Assembly (NCBI RefSeq): GCF_004217135.1
Contig: NZ_SHKK01000001.1
Span: forward strand, 6,448,001 to 6,512,000
Reading direction: 5' to 3'
Source: Micromonospora violae
GTDB lineage: Bacteria > Actinomycetota > Actinomycetes > Mycobacteriales > Micromonosporaceae
DNA: 64,000 bases
Shown in pieces: positions 1 through 7,410 of this stretch. Numbering within the stretch: the stretch's first letter is position 1; every line of letters starts with the position of its first letter. Both the position numbers and the translations under genes were made by a program. The notes under the pieces are model-generated. The model had not been told where the DNA came from. It made no database searches and was given only the letters and a program-made list of their open reading frames with translations.

Positions 1-135
1 CGGCTGGCCTTCGGCGGGCAGGGCGCGCAGTTCGGCTTCGCGGCCGCGATCTCACTGTTCATCTTCGCCATCGTCGCGGTGGTCTCCGCGGTCAGCTTCC
101 GGCGGACCCGCAAACAGGAAGAGGTGTACGCGTGA
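1..135 (+). CDS. Sugar ABC transporter permease, MalF-like (3' end only)
   Basis: Only the last 44 codons lie in the window; the gene begins upstream. The visible part is one hydrophobic helix (about residues 15-33 of the fragment) followed by a short basic tail ending RKQEEVYA, the usual end of a MalF-type inner-membrane permease whose C-terminus sits in the cytoplasm. Its TGA overlaps the GTG of the next gene (GTGA), so the two permeases are translationally coupled. The family assignment rests mainly on the MalG-type partner downstream. Confidence 0.75.
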   Translation, partial: RLAFGGQGAQFGFAAAISLFIFAIVAVVSAVSFRRTRKQEEVYA

Positions 136-1031
136 GCGTGCTCCACCGCAATCGCACCCTCAACCGAATCGGCCGGCGGCGTACCCGGTGGTTGGCCGAG
201 GTCGGCTGGCGGCACCTGGTCGCCCTGCTCGGCGTGTTGTTCAGCCTGTTCCCGATCGTGTTCGTGCTCTCCGCCGCGCTCAACCCCCTCGGCACCCTGT
301 CCACCACCGATCTGGTGCCGACCGGCGGGGTCTCCCTCGGCAACTTCGGTGGGCTGTTCGAGCGAACCGCCTTCGGGCGATGGTTCCTCAACTCGCTGCT
401 GATCGCCGGGCTGGCGTCGTTCGCGTCGGTGTTCCTCTCGGCGCTCGCCGCGTACGCCTTCTCCCGGATGCGCTTCCGCGGTCGCCGGGTGGGGCTGCTC
501 TCGCTGCTCCTGATCCAGATGTTCCCGCAGTTCCTGGCGATCGTGGCGATCTACCTGATCTTCGGCGCGATCACCGACCTGTGGCCGTCGATCGGCTTCA
601 ACACCCCCTGGGGCCTGTTGCTGCTCTACCTGGGTGGCGCGCTCGGGGTGAACACCTGGTTGATGAAGGGTTTCTTCGACACGCTGCCCCGGGAGTTGGA
701 CGAGTCGGCGACGGTGGACGGCGCCTCACACGCCCAGGTCTACTTCCGCATCATGCTGCCGCTGGTGGCGCCGATCCTGGCGGTCGCCGGGCTGTTGGCC
801 TTCATCGGCACCATCAACGAGTTCCTGATGGCCAACGTCTTCCTCACCAGCACCGACTCCAAGACCCTGGCGGTGGGCATGTACGGCCTGCTGGAAGGGA
901 ACGAGCGCAACAACAACTTCGGCATTTTCGCGGCCGGCACCCTGCTGACCGCGATCCCGACGGTGCTGGTCTTCCAGTTCCTCCAGCGGTACATCGTCTC
1001 CGGGCTGACCTCCGGGGCAGTCAAGGGATGA
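132..1031 (+). CDS. Sugar ABC transporter permease, MalG family
   Basis: 299-residue inner-membrane permease of a binding-protein-dependent carbohydrate importer, probably forming a heterodimer with the upstream permease and docking onto an MsmK/MalK-type ATPase encoded elsewhere. About six membrane helices are visible. The cytoplasmic EAA loop is clear at about residues 188-212 (ESATVDGASHAQVYFRIMLP), the signature that contacts the ATPase. The start is GTG, overlapping the previous stop. The N-terminus is Arg-rich before the first helix, as usual in actinobacterial MalG proteins. Length is normal. Substrate cannot be read from the sequence; family members carry maltose/maltodextrin, trehalose or other oligosaccharides. 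Confidence 0.9.
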   Translation: MSVLHRNRTLNRIGRRRTRWLAEVGWRHLVALLGVLFSLFPIVFVLSAALNPLGTLSTTDLVPTGGVSLGNFGGLFERTAFGRWFLNSLLIAGLASFASVFLSALAAYAFSRMRFRGRRVGLLSLLLIQMFPQFLAIVAIYLIFGAITDLWPSIGFNTPWGLLLLYLGGALGVNTWLMKGFFDTLPRELDESATVDGASHAQVYFRIMLPLVAPILAVAGLLAFIGTINEFLMANVFLTSTDSKTLAVGMYGLLEGNERNNNFGIFAAGTLLTAIPTVLVFQFLQRYIVSGLTSGAVKG

Positions 1032-1202
1032 GACCGGGGGTGGTCGATCCCCGGGGTGACGCGAGGTAGGGTGCTTCGGCACCGCGCCGACGCTGCTTCG
1101 CGAGAGCGGGCCAGCGAACGTGTTGCGGGCCTGGTTCACTAGCCGCTGGCGGCGGCCCGCCGCCCTTCAAACGCCGTCCGGTGCTGTCCCGGGGAGACTT
1201 TC
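1032..1202. other. Intergenic spacer with GC-rich hairpins
   Basis: No coding pattern. A short dyad follows the malG-like stop (CCGGGG / CCCCGG around 1034-1054) and a second lies near 1148-1164 (GGCGGCGG / CCGCC); either could terminate the transporter operon. A TAGGGT-like element near 1067 could be a -10 for the next gene. These calls are weak. Confidence 0.35.
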
Positions 1203-1925
1203 GTGCAACTGTCGATCTTGATGCCGGTCTACAACGAGGCGGACCGCGTCGCGGAGGCCCTGAAGCAGGCGCTCGCCGTGCAGTACCCGTGTGAGATCGA
1301 GATCGTGGTTGTCGATGACGGCAGCACGGACGGCACCGCGGAGATCCTCGCTGGGATGGATGACGCGCGGCTGCGGGTCGTCACCCACCCGCGCAACGCC
1401 GGCAAGGGCGCGGCGATCAAGACGGCCGTGGACAGCGCCCGTGGCGAGTACATGGTGATCCTGGACGCCGACCTGGAGTACGACCCCCAGGACATTCCGA
1501 AGCTGTTGGCCCCGGTGCTGGAGGGGAACGCGACCGTCGTCTACGGCAACCGCACCTTCGGCAGCCACAGCGCGTACAGCTTCTGGTACGTGGTCGGAAA
1601 CCGGGGCGTCACCACCGCGGCGAACGTATTATTCAATTCCTACATCGGCGACCTGGAAACGTGCTTCAAACTGATGCCGGTGGAGTTGTACCGGTCGCTG
1701 GACATCCGGTCCCGTGGGTTCGGCATGGAGGCCGAGGTGACGGGCAAACTGCTGCGCCGGCGGATCCGCCCCTACGACGTGCCGATCACCTACCGGGCGC
1801 GGGGTCGTACCGAGGGCAAGAAGATCACTTGGCGGGACGGAGTCGAGGCGTTGTGGATCCTGGGCCGGGAACGGGCCCGGCGTCGTCCTGGCGGTATCCC
1901 CGCCAAGACGCTCGCTGACCGATGA
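1203..1925 (+). CDS. Glycosyltransferase family 2 (polyprenyl-phosphate sugar transferase-like)
   Basis: 240-residue GT2 (GT-A fold) enzyme that moves a sugar from a nucleotide donor, probably onto a polyprenyl phosphate at the inner leaflet, like dolichol/polyprenyl-phosphate mannosyl- or glucosyltransferases. Seen: the N-terminal beta strand LSILMPVYNE, the donor motif DDGSTDGT near residue 40, the metal-binding motif LDADLEYDP near 88, and the acceptor-side segment DLETCFKLMP with a later RGFGMEAEVTGKLLR typical of DPM1-like proteins. There are no C-terminal membrane helices, so it is the soluble type. The GTG start has GGGGAG about 6 bases upstream. Its stop overlaps the next start (ATGA), and a GT-C-like protein follows two genes on, suggesting a lipid-carrier-dependent glycosylation module. 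Confidence 0.85.
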   Translation: MQLSILMPVYNEADRVAEALKQALAVQYPCEIEIVVVDDGSTDGTAEILAGMDDARLRVVTHPRNAGKGAAIKTAVDSARGEYMVILDADLEYDPQDIPKLLAPVLEGNATVVYGNRTFGSHSAYSFWYVVGNRGVTTAANVLFNSYIGDLETCFKLMPVELYRSLDIRSRGFGMEAEVTGKLLRRRIRPYDVPITYRARGRTEGKKITWRDGVEALWILGRERARRRPGGIPAKTLADR

Positions 1926-2332
1926 CGTCCACCAAGCGCCGGGGCTCGGCCATGATCGCCCGGGTCGTCGTGGCGCTCGTCGGGGTGGGCTGCCTCCTCC
2001 TGGCCGTCCAGGGCGCCGTGCAGGCCACCGGTCAGGGCGTCGTCCTGATGGGTGACCGGAAACACGACCTCCCAGCATTCCACCACCAGGTGGATATGGA
2101 GGCGCTCTGGCAGCAGTTCGTCGAGCAGGTGCCCCCGGGCAGCCGGATCTCGCTCGTCGAGCCCCGCCGAAACAGGGAGCTGTGGCATCAGCGGTTGAAC
2201 GAGCTCGCCGCGCTGCGCGGATGTGTGGTCGTCCAGGGAGCGCCGTGGGACTACTCGGTCGGCGTCGCCTCGGTGGTTCGGAAGCGTCCGACCAGCCCGG
2301 GCGTGCGGCTGGTGGTACGGAAGGCCGACTGA
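1922..2332 (+). CDS. Small membrane-anchored protein of unknown function
   Basis: 136 residues. A basic N-terminus (TSTKRRGS) precedes one hydrophobic segment at about residues 11-35, then a roughly 100-residue domain that should lie outside the membrane. I recognise no family. The start overlaps the GT2 stop by ATGA, and its own stop is 4 bases before the next membrane protein, so the three genes form one translationally coupled unit. The middle gene may assist the glycosyltransferases, but that is positional inference only. A single cysteine (RGCVVVQG) is present in the outer domain. Confidence 0.6.
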   Translation: MTSTKRRGSAMIARVVVALVGVGCLLLAVQGAVQATGQGVVLMGDRKHDLPAFHHQVDMEALWQQFVEQVPPGSRISLVEPRRNRELWHQRLNELAALRGCVVVQGAPWDYSVGVASVVRKRPTSPGVRLVVRKAD

Positions 2333-2336
2333 CGAC

Positions 2337-3749
2337 ATGGATCTCACCCCGCTCCTCGCCGTGCTCGCCCTCCTCGTCGCCGGCTTCCCGCTGGCCTTCG
2401 CGATCCTGCGCAGTCCCTTCCTCGCCCTGCTCTTCGCGCCCCTGGCGGCGGCGCTCCTGAGCACGGTCGCGGTGGTCCTGATGCTGGTCGTCGGCGGTCC
2501 GCTGCTCCTCTGGATCGCCCTGGTGCTGGCCGCCGGGCTGGTCTGCGCCGGGTGGCTGTTGCGTCGCCCCGGCGAGCCGGTGCCGTACGGCGGGTGGCGG
2601 CACGCGCTGTTGATCGTGCTACCCCTGCTCCCGCCGTGCCTCATGATCTTCGAGCCGGCCTCCCGGTGGGACGCGCACTCCATCTGGTGGTTGCACGCCG
2701 GCTACTTCGCCAACGGGAGCGAGTACGCGCGGACGGCGATCGGCAGCCCCGCATTCGTCTTCTCGCACACCGACTACCCGCCCCTCGCCTCCGCGCCCGT
2801 CGCGGCCGTGTGGAGCGTCGTCGAGCCGGACTTCCGTACCGCCCAGCTCGTTGGCGCGCTGGTCACCGTCTCCGCGGTCGCGATGCTGGTCTACCTGGTC
2901 CGCCGGACGCTGGCTCGGGTGTCCGCGTGGGTGGCCTGGGTGCTGGCCATCGCGGTGGGCCTGGCGACCTGGTCGAACGTCCTGTACGCGGTGACCGGCG
3001 GGCTCGCTGACGCGCTCTGGTCCGCCGCCTTCGCCGCGGCGGCGGTGGCCCTCCTGCTCGGCGCGGATCCGCTGCGCCGGCCCCTGTTGCCGTTGTTGCT
3101 GCTGACCGTCGCGGCGCTCAGCAAGAACGAGGGGCTGATCGCCGTAGCGGGCCTGGCCGTGCTGGTCACCGTGCGAGGCCGCGCCGACCTGCGGCGCGCC
3201 GCGCTGGTCTGGCTGCCGGTGCTCGCCGGCGGCGCCTGGGCGGTGCTGGTCCGCGTGCTGGACGCCAAGTCGGACATCACCAACGGCACCTTCGCGGACC
3301 AGGGGGCCCAGAGGGTCCAGCGGTTCCAGGTCACCATCGCGGCGATGTGGGATGTGGTGGGTCTGGTGCTGGTGGGTGCCGCGGTGGTGGCGCTGGTCGG
3401 CGCCCTGTTCCTGCGTGGGCGACGACGGGCCGCCGGGTTGGCGTCCGACGGCTGGGTGTGGGCGCTCAACGGCTACTACCTGGTGGTGCTGATCGGGACC
3501 TACCTGACCGGGCCGAACGAGATCGAATGGTGGTTGGCGACCTCGGTGCAACGGGTGACGCTGCCGGTGCTGCTCCTGGCCACGGTGAGCATCGCCGGAT
3601 GGGTCGCTGTCGCGCTCGCCGGTGACGGCCGGGCGGAGTCGCCAGCGGCGCGCGAGCCGGCTCTTCTCGCCGCACCCCGACAGCGCACGGGTGACTGGCC
3701 TGATCCGCGCCCGCCGGCGGTTCCCACTACTACGATCCGTCGTTCATAG
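2337..3749 (+). CDS. GT-C-like polytopic membrane glycosyltransferase
   Basis: 470 residues, about 11-12 membrane helices. I chose the ATG at 2337, 4 bases after the previous stop; a longer open frame upstream only shadows that gene. Features resembling GT-C enzymes that use polyprenyl-phosphate sugars: an acidic residue in the first periplasmic loop (ASRWDAHSIWWLHAGYF, about residues 106-122), then SHTDYPPLASA (about 140-150), the D-Y-P-P-L pattern of the GT39/GT87-type superfamily. The C-terminus is a proline/arginine-rich cytoplasmic tail. With the GT2 gene two positions upstream making a lipid-linked sugar, this protein could be the extracytoplasmic transferase. Specific family and acceptor are not identifiable. 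Confidence 0.65.
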   Translation: MDLTPLLAVLALLVAGFPLAFAILRSPFLALLFAPLAAALLSTVAVVLMLVVGGPLLLWIALVLAAGLVCAGWLLRRPGEPVPYGGWRHALLIVLPLLPPCLMIFEPASRWDAHSIWWLHAGYFANGSEYARTAIGSPAFVFSHTDYPPLASAPVAAVWSVVEPDFRTAQLVGALVTVSAVAMLVYLVRRTLARVSAWVAWVLAIAVGLATWSNVLYAVTGGLADALWSAAFAAAAVALLLGADPLRRPLLPLLLLTVAALSKNEGLIAVAGLAVLVTVRGRADLRRAALVWLPVLAGGAWAVLVRVLDAKSDITNGTFADQGAQRVQRFQVTIAAMWDVVGLVLVGAAVVALVGALFLRGRRRAAGLASDGWVWALNGYYLVVLIGTYLTGPNEIEWWLATSVQRVTLPVLLLATVSIAGWVAVALAGDGRAESPAAREPALLAAPRQRTGDWPDPRPPAVPTTTIRRS

Positions 3750-3764
3750 GGAAGGATGGCGACC

Positions 3765-4106
3765 GTGGAAGCTCTCAGACTCATCCTCCTCTACGTCCAT
3801 CTGATCGGGTTCGCTCTGCTGCTCGGCGGCTCGATCGCCCAGTACGCCAGCGGCCGGTTGCGGATCAACCAGGCCATGCTCTGGGGTTCGGTGATCCAGT
3901 TGCTGACCGGGCTGGGCCTGGCCGCGCCGCTGCGCGACGGCGACGAGCCGGCACCGGCGAAGCTTGTGACGAAGTTGGTGATCGCGCTACTGATCTTCGT
4001 CATGGTCTTCTTCTCCCGGAAGCGGGACGTGGTCAACCGCGGTCATTTCCTCGCGATCGTCGGTCTGACCCTGGTCAACGCGGCGGTCGCGGTCTTTTGG
4101 CGGTAA
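3765..4106 (+). CDS. Conserved four-helix integral membrane protein
   Basis: 113 residues from the GTG at 3765; an in-frame ATG lies at 3756, but the AGGGAAGG at 3748-3755 abuts it and is correctly spaced (9 bases) for the GTG. Four hydrophobic helices are visible (MEALRLILLYVHLIGFALLLGG, the region after RINQAMLWGSV, LVTKLVIALLIFVMVFFS, FLAIVGLTLVNAAVAVFW). The first helix carries a histidine in a Y-V-H-L-I-G-F-A context, reminiscent of small heme- or copper-associated membrane proteins, but no function is established. It follows the GT-C-like gene by 15 bases and may be the last gene of that unit. Confidence 0.6.
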   Translation: MEALRLILLYVHLIGFALLLGGSIAQYASGRLRINQAMLWGSVIQLLTGLGLAAPLRDGDEPAPAKLVTKLVIALLIFVMVFFSRKRDVVNRGHFLAIVGLTLVNAAVAVFWR

Positions 4107-4366
4107 CGTCCGGGGGAGGGAAACGCCTCCAAGAAACGGACGTTGCGGACACCTAGGCGCTCGGTTACCAGCACGAAGAGTGACGTGCCCCACGCAAGGG
4201 TTACACCCGGGTAACAGGCGCTCAACAGTCGTGCACGATTGTCGGCCGGTGGGTGGACGCGGGCGTACGCTCCCGTCCGTAACGTGGGACAGCCGGCGGC
4301 ACACCCGCAGGTCGGCTGATGGGCTGCCACCGCACAAGGCGCGGTGTGCAATGGGAAGGAGACGTC
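4107..4366. promoter_or_regulatory. Upstream region of the BMP lipoprotein gene
   Basis: 260 bases without a gene. Two short dyads are visible: GTTAC...GGTAAC around 4199-4215, and the perfect 10-base palindrome TCGTGCACGA at 4229-4238. A TACGCT-like -10 lies near 4265-4270. This is the only obvious control region for the nucleoside import genes that follow, so the dyads are candidate operators. No direct evidence beyond symmetry. Confidence 0.35.
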
Positions 4367-5452
4367 TTGCGCTCGGTGCGTGGGATGCGGATCGCCTCGA
4401 TCGTCGCGGTTAGTGGGCTCGCGCTCACCGCCGCCGCTTGCGGCGAGGCCCCCAAGGATGACAACAACGCCGGCAGTGGCGCCAAGAAGTTCAGCGCCTG
4501 CATGGTGACCGACGTCGGCGGCATCGACGACAAGTCGTTCAACACCTCGGCCTGGAAGGGTCTGCAGGAGGCTAAGGCCGCCAACGACAACATCGACATC
4601 AAGTTCGTCGCGTCGAAGGCCGAGGCCGACTACGAGCCGAACCTGACGCAGTACGTCAACCAGAAGTGCAACTTCATCCTGGCGGTCGGTGGTCTGATGG
4701 CCAACGCCACCAAGAAGATCGCGGCGGCGAACCCGAACCAGGAGTTCGGCATCGTCGACGCCAACCCGGGTCTGGACAACATCTACCCGATGCAGTTCGA
4801 CACCGCCCAGGCCGCGTTCCAGGCCGGCTACCTGGCCGCCGGGATGAGCAAGAGCGGCAAGGTGGGCACCTACGGCGGTCTGCCGATCCCGCCGGTGACC
4901 ATCTTCATGGATGGCTTCGTCGACGGCGTGGCGCACTACAACAAGACCAAGGGCAAGAATGTCCAGGCGCTGGGTTGGAACAAGGAGACCCAGAAGGGCT
5001 CCTTCACCAACGACTTCGCCAAGCAGGACGAGGGCAAGAAGGTCTCCGACGCGCTGGTCGCCCAGGGCGCGGACATCATCATGCCGGTCGCCGGCGGCTC
5101 CGGCCTCGGCACCACCGCCGCGGCCAAGGCCTCCAACGGCAAGTACAGCACCATCTGGGTGGACGTGGACGGCTGCGAGAGCACCCCGGACTGCGCGGCG
5201 ATCATCACCACCGTGGTCAAGAACATCCCGGACGCCGTCAAGGAGGCCGTGCTCAAGGCCGCCGCTGGTGACAAGCTGCCGGCCAACCCGGGCTTCGTCG
5301 GCACCCTGGCCAACAACGGTGTCTCGATCGCCCCGTACCACGACTTCGACAGCAAGGTTCCGGCCGAGCTGAAGGCCGAGGTCGACAAGATCAAGGCGGA
5401 CATCGCCGCCGGCACCATCACCGTCACCTCGGCGGCCCAGCCGACCAAGTGA
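4367..5452 (+). CDS. BMP-family ABC transporter substrate-binding lipoprotein (nucleoside type)
   Basis: 361 residues from a TTG at 4367, preceded by GGAG five bases upstream; an ATG at 4385 is the alternative. A signal peptide ends in a lipobox LTAAAC, with the lipidated cysteine near residue 25. The mature protein shows the BMP/PnrA family pattern: CMVTDVGGIDDKSFNTSAWKGL at the ligand-binding N-lobe, then Q-F-D-T-A-Q-A-A-F-Q-A-G-Y-L-A-A-G and VDVDGCE. Family members bind purine nucleosides and feed a two-permease ABC importer. The next three genes are exactly that importer, followed by nucleoside catabolic enzymes, so nucleoside uptake is a firm contextual inference. A hairpin after the stop may keep the binding protein in excess. 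Confidence 0.92.
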   Translation: MRSVRGMRIASIVAVSGLALTAAACGEAPKDDNNAGSGAKKFSACMVTDVGGIDDKSFNTSAWKGLQEAKAANDNIDIKFVASKAEADYEPNLTQYVNQKCNFILAVGGLMANATKKIAAANPNQEFGIVDANPGLDNIYPMQFDTAQAAFQAGYLAAGMSKSGKVGTYGGLPIPPVTIFMDGFVDGVAHYNKTKGKNVQALGWNKETQKGSFTNDFAKQDEGKKVSDALVAQGADIIMPVAGGSGLGTTAAAKASNGKYSTIWVDVDGCESTPDCAAIITTVVKNIPDAVKEAVLKAAAGDKLPANPGFVGTLANNGVSIAPYHDFDSKVPAELKAEVDKIKADIAAGTITVTSAAQPTK

Positions 5453-5510
5453 CAACCGGCCGGCCCCTCCGGTGAGATCATCAGGAGGGTCGGCGGGGGA
5501 CAGGTACGAC

Positions 5511-5565
5511 CGATCGGCCGCTCCAGCTCTGCGGGTACCACCCGAGGGGTCGGAGCGGCCGATCG
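5511..5565 (+). terminator. Intercistronic hairpin between binding protein and ATPase
   Basis: CGATCGGCCGCTCC (5511-5524) pairs perfectly with GGAGCGGCCGATCG (5552-5565), a 14-base stem with a 27-base loop. No T-tract follows. It lies within an operon, so it may be a partial terminator or an mRNA-stabilising structure that keeps the binding protein more abundant than the membrane complex, as is common for binding-protein operons. Confidence 0.6.
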
Positions 5566-5645
5566 CGCACCACGGCGGCCGGTCCGGTCCGGCCGGTTCC
5601 ACCGGCAGCTAGGCTGCACCATCGCTCGCACTCCAGGAGGTTGCG

Positions 5646-7253
5646 CTGAGACTCGAACTGCGCGGCATCACCAAGCGGTTCGGTGATCTGGTCGCCAACG
5701 ATCACATCAACCTGACGGTGGAGCCTGGAGAGATTCACGCCCTGCTCGGCGAGAACGGCGCGGGCAAGTCGACCCTGATGAACGTGCTCTACGGGCTCTA
5801 CCAGCCCGACGAGGGCGAGATCCTGGTCGACGGCAAGCCGCTGAAGCTGAAGGGTTCGTCCGACGCGATCGGCGCCGGGATCGGCATGGTGCACCAGCAC
5901 TTCATGCTGGTGCCGGTCTTCACCGTCGCCGAGAACATCATGCTCGGGGCTGAGCAGGTCAGGGGCGGCATCGCCGGTTTCCTGGACCGGCGTCGGGCCC
6001 GGCGCGAGGTCGCCGAGGTGTCCGAGCGCTACAACCTGCGGGTCGACCCGGACGCGGTGGTCGAGGACCTGCCGGTCGGCGTCCAGCAGCGAGTCGAGAT
6101 CGTCAAGGCGCTCACCCGCGACGTCGACCTGCTCATTCTGGACGAGCCGACCGCGGTGCTCACCCCCCAGGAGACCGAGGAACTGCTGACGGTCATGCGG
6201 TCGCTGAAGGCGGCCGGCAAGTCGATCGTCTTCATCACCCACAAGCTCGGTGAGGTCAAGGCCATCGCCGACCGGATCACGGTGATCCGACGCGGTAAGA
6301 CCGTCGGCACCGCCTCGCCGGAGGCCAGCCGCGACGAGCTGGCGGCCCTGATGGTCGGGCGTAACGTCCGGCTCACCGTCGACAAGTCCCCCGCCACCCC
6401 GGGCGAGCCGGTGCTGGAGGTGGCCGGGCTGGTCGTCGACGACGACCGGCAGATCCGCGCGGTCGACGGCGTCGACCTGACCGTGCGCGCCGGCGAGGTG
6501 CTCGGCGTGGCGGGTGTGCAGGGCAACGGCCAGACCGAGCTGATCGAGGCGATCATGGGCTTGCGCCCGGTGCTCGCCGGCACGGTCAGCCTGGCCGGCG
6601 AACGGATCGACGGCTGGAAGCCCAAGAAGGTGCTCCGGGCGGGCGTCGGTTACGTGCCCGAGGACCGCAGCGTGGACGGCCTGGTCAAGGAGTTCAGCGT
6701 CGCGGAGAACCTGGTGCTGGACATCTACGACCGGCCGCCGTTCGGTTCCGGGATCGCGCTGAAACCCGACGCGATCGCGGCGTCGGCGAAGGAGCGCATC
6801 GAGCAGTTCGACGTGCGTACCTCATCGGCCGACGCGGCGGTGGGCACCCTCTCCGGCGGCAACCAGCAGAAGGTGATCGTGGCCCGGGAGCTGTCCCGGC
6901 CGCTGAAGCTCTTCATCGCCGCCCAGCCGACCCGTGGCGTCGACGTCGGGTCGATCGAGTTCATCCACAGCCAGATCATCCACGAACGGGACGTCGGCAC
7001 CGCCGTCATGGTGGTCTCCAGCGAACTCGACGAGGTGATCGGGCTCGCCGACCGGATCGCGGTGATGTACCGCGGTCGAATCATCGGCATCGTCGGCCCG
7101 GACACCCCCCGTGAGGAGATCGGCCTGCTGATGGCCGGCATCAGCCCGGACGCGGCCCACGACGCGGTCGCGGCCCCAGCCGACGGTGGACCCGACGCGG
7201 CAGACGAGAGCCCGGCGGGTGCCGACGGTTCCGCGAGCGAGGACGAGGCATGA
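5646..7253 (+). CDS. Nucleoside ABC transporter ATPase (tandem, RbsA/YufO-like), probable CTG start
   Basis: 535 residues with two fused ABC cassettes. The first has Walker A GENGAGKST (about residues 35-43), the family's variant signature VGVQQRVEIVKAL and Walker B LILDEPTAVL. The second has the degenerate P-loop GVQGNGQTE near residue 290, LSGGNQQKVIVAREL and AAQPTRGVD. This asymmetry is normal for RbsA/BMP-type ATPases. Homology begins at R-L-E-L-R-G-I-T-K-R-F; no ATG, GTG or TTG is in frame there, but a CTG at 5646 sits five bases after a perfect AGGAGG (5635-5640). The C-terminal 35 residues are Ala/Asp/Glu-rich. The TGA overlaps an ATG that is the first base pair of a tandem 80-base repeat. 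Confidence 0.9.
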   Translation: MRLELRGITKRFGDLVANDHINLTVEPGEIHALLGENGAGKSTLMNVLYGLYQPDEGEILVDGKPLKLKGSSDAIGAGIGMVHQHFMLVPVFTVAENIMLGAEQVRGGIAGFLDRRRARREVAEVSERYNLRVDPDAVVEDLPVGVQQRVEIVKALTRDVDLLILDEPTAVLTPQETEELLTVMRSLKAAGKSIVFITHKLGEVKAIADRITVIRRGKTVGTASPEASRDELAALMVGRNVRLTVDKSPATPGEPVLEVAGLVVDDDRQIRAVDGVDLTVRAGEVLGVAGVQGNGQTELIEAIMGLRPVLAGTVSLAGERIDGWKPKKVLRAGVGYVPEDRSVDGLVKEFSVAENLVLDIYDRPPFGSGIALKPDAIAASAKERIEQFDVRTSSADAAVGTLSGGNQQKVIVARELSRPLKLFIAAQPTRGVDVGSIEFIHSQIIHERDVGTAVMVVSSELDEVIGLADRIAVMYRGRIIGIVGPDTPREEIGLLMAGISPDAAHDAVAAPADGGPDAADESPAGADGSASEDEA

Positions 7254-7410
7254 GCGAGCGGCAGCGAGCGAATCGGAGTTGCAGGGCGTTGGTGCCTCAT
7301 GGCGTCACGCAGCGAAGCGGAGTGACGGCGTGAGCGAGCGGCAGCGAGCGAATCGGAGTTGCAGGGCGTTGGTGCCTCATGGCGTCACGCAGCGAAGCGG
7401 AGTGACGGCA
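7251..7410 (+). repeat. Tandem 80-base repeat at the ATPase-permease junction
   Basis: Two head-to-tail copies, 7251-7330 and 7331-7410, differ only in the last base (g versus a). Each begins TGAGCGAGCGG and ends GTGACGGC(g/a). Inside each copy CGTCAC and GTGACG form a small hairpin around AGCGAAGCGG. The sequence before copy 1 is GGCATGAGCGA and the sequence after copy 2 is GGCATGAGCGA, as if one ATGA stop/start overlap had been split and carried along. It is not coding in any convincing way. Confidence 0.85.
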
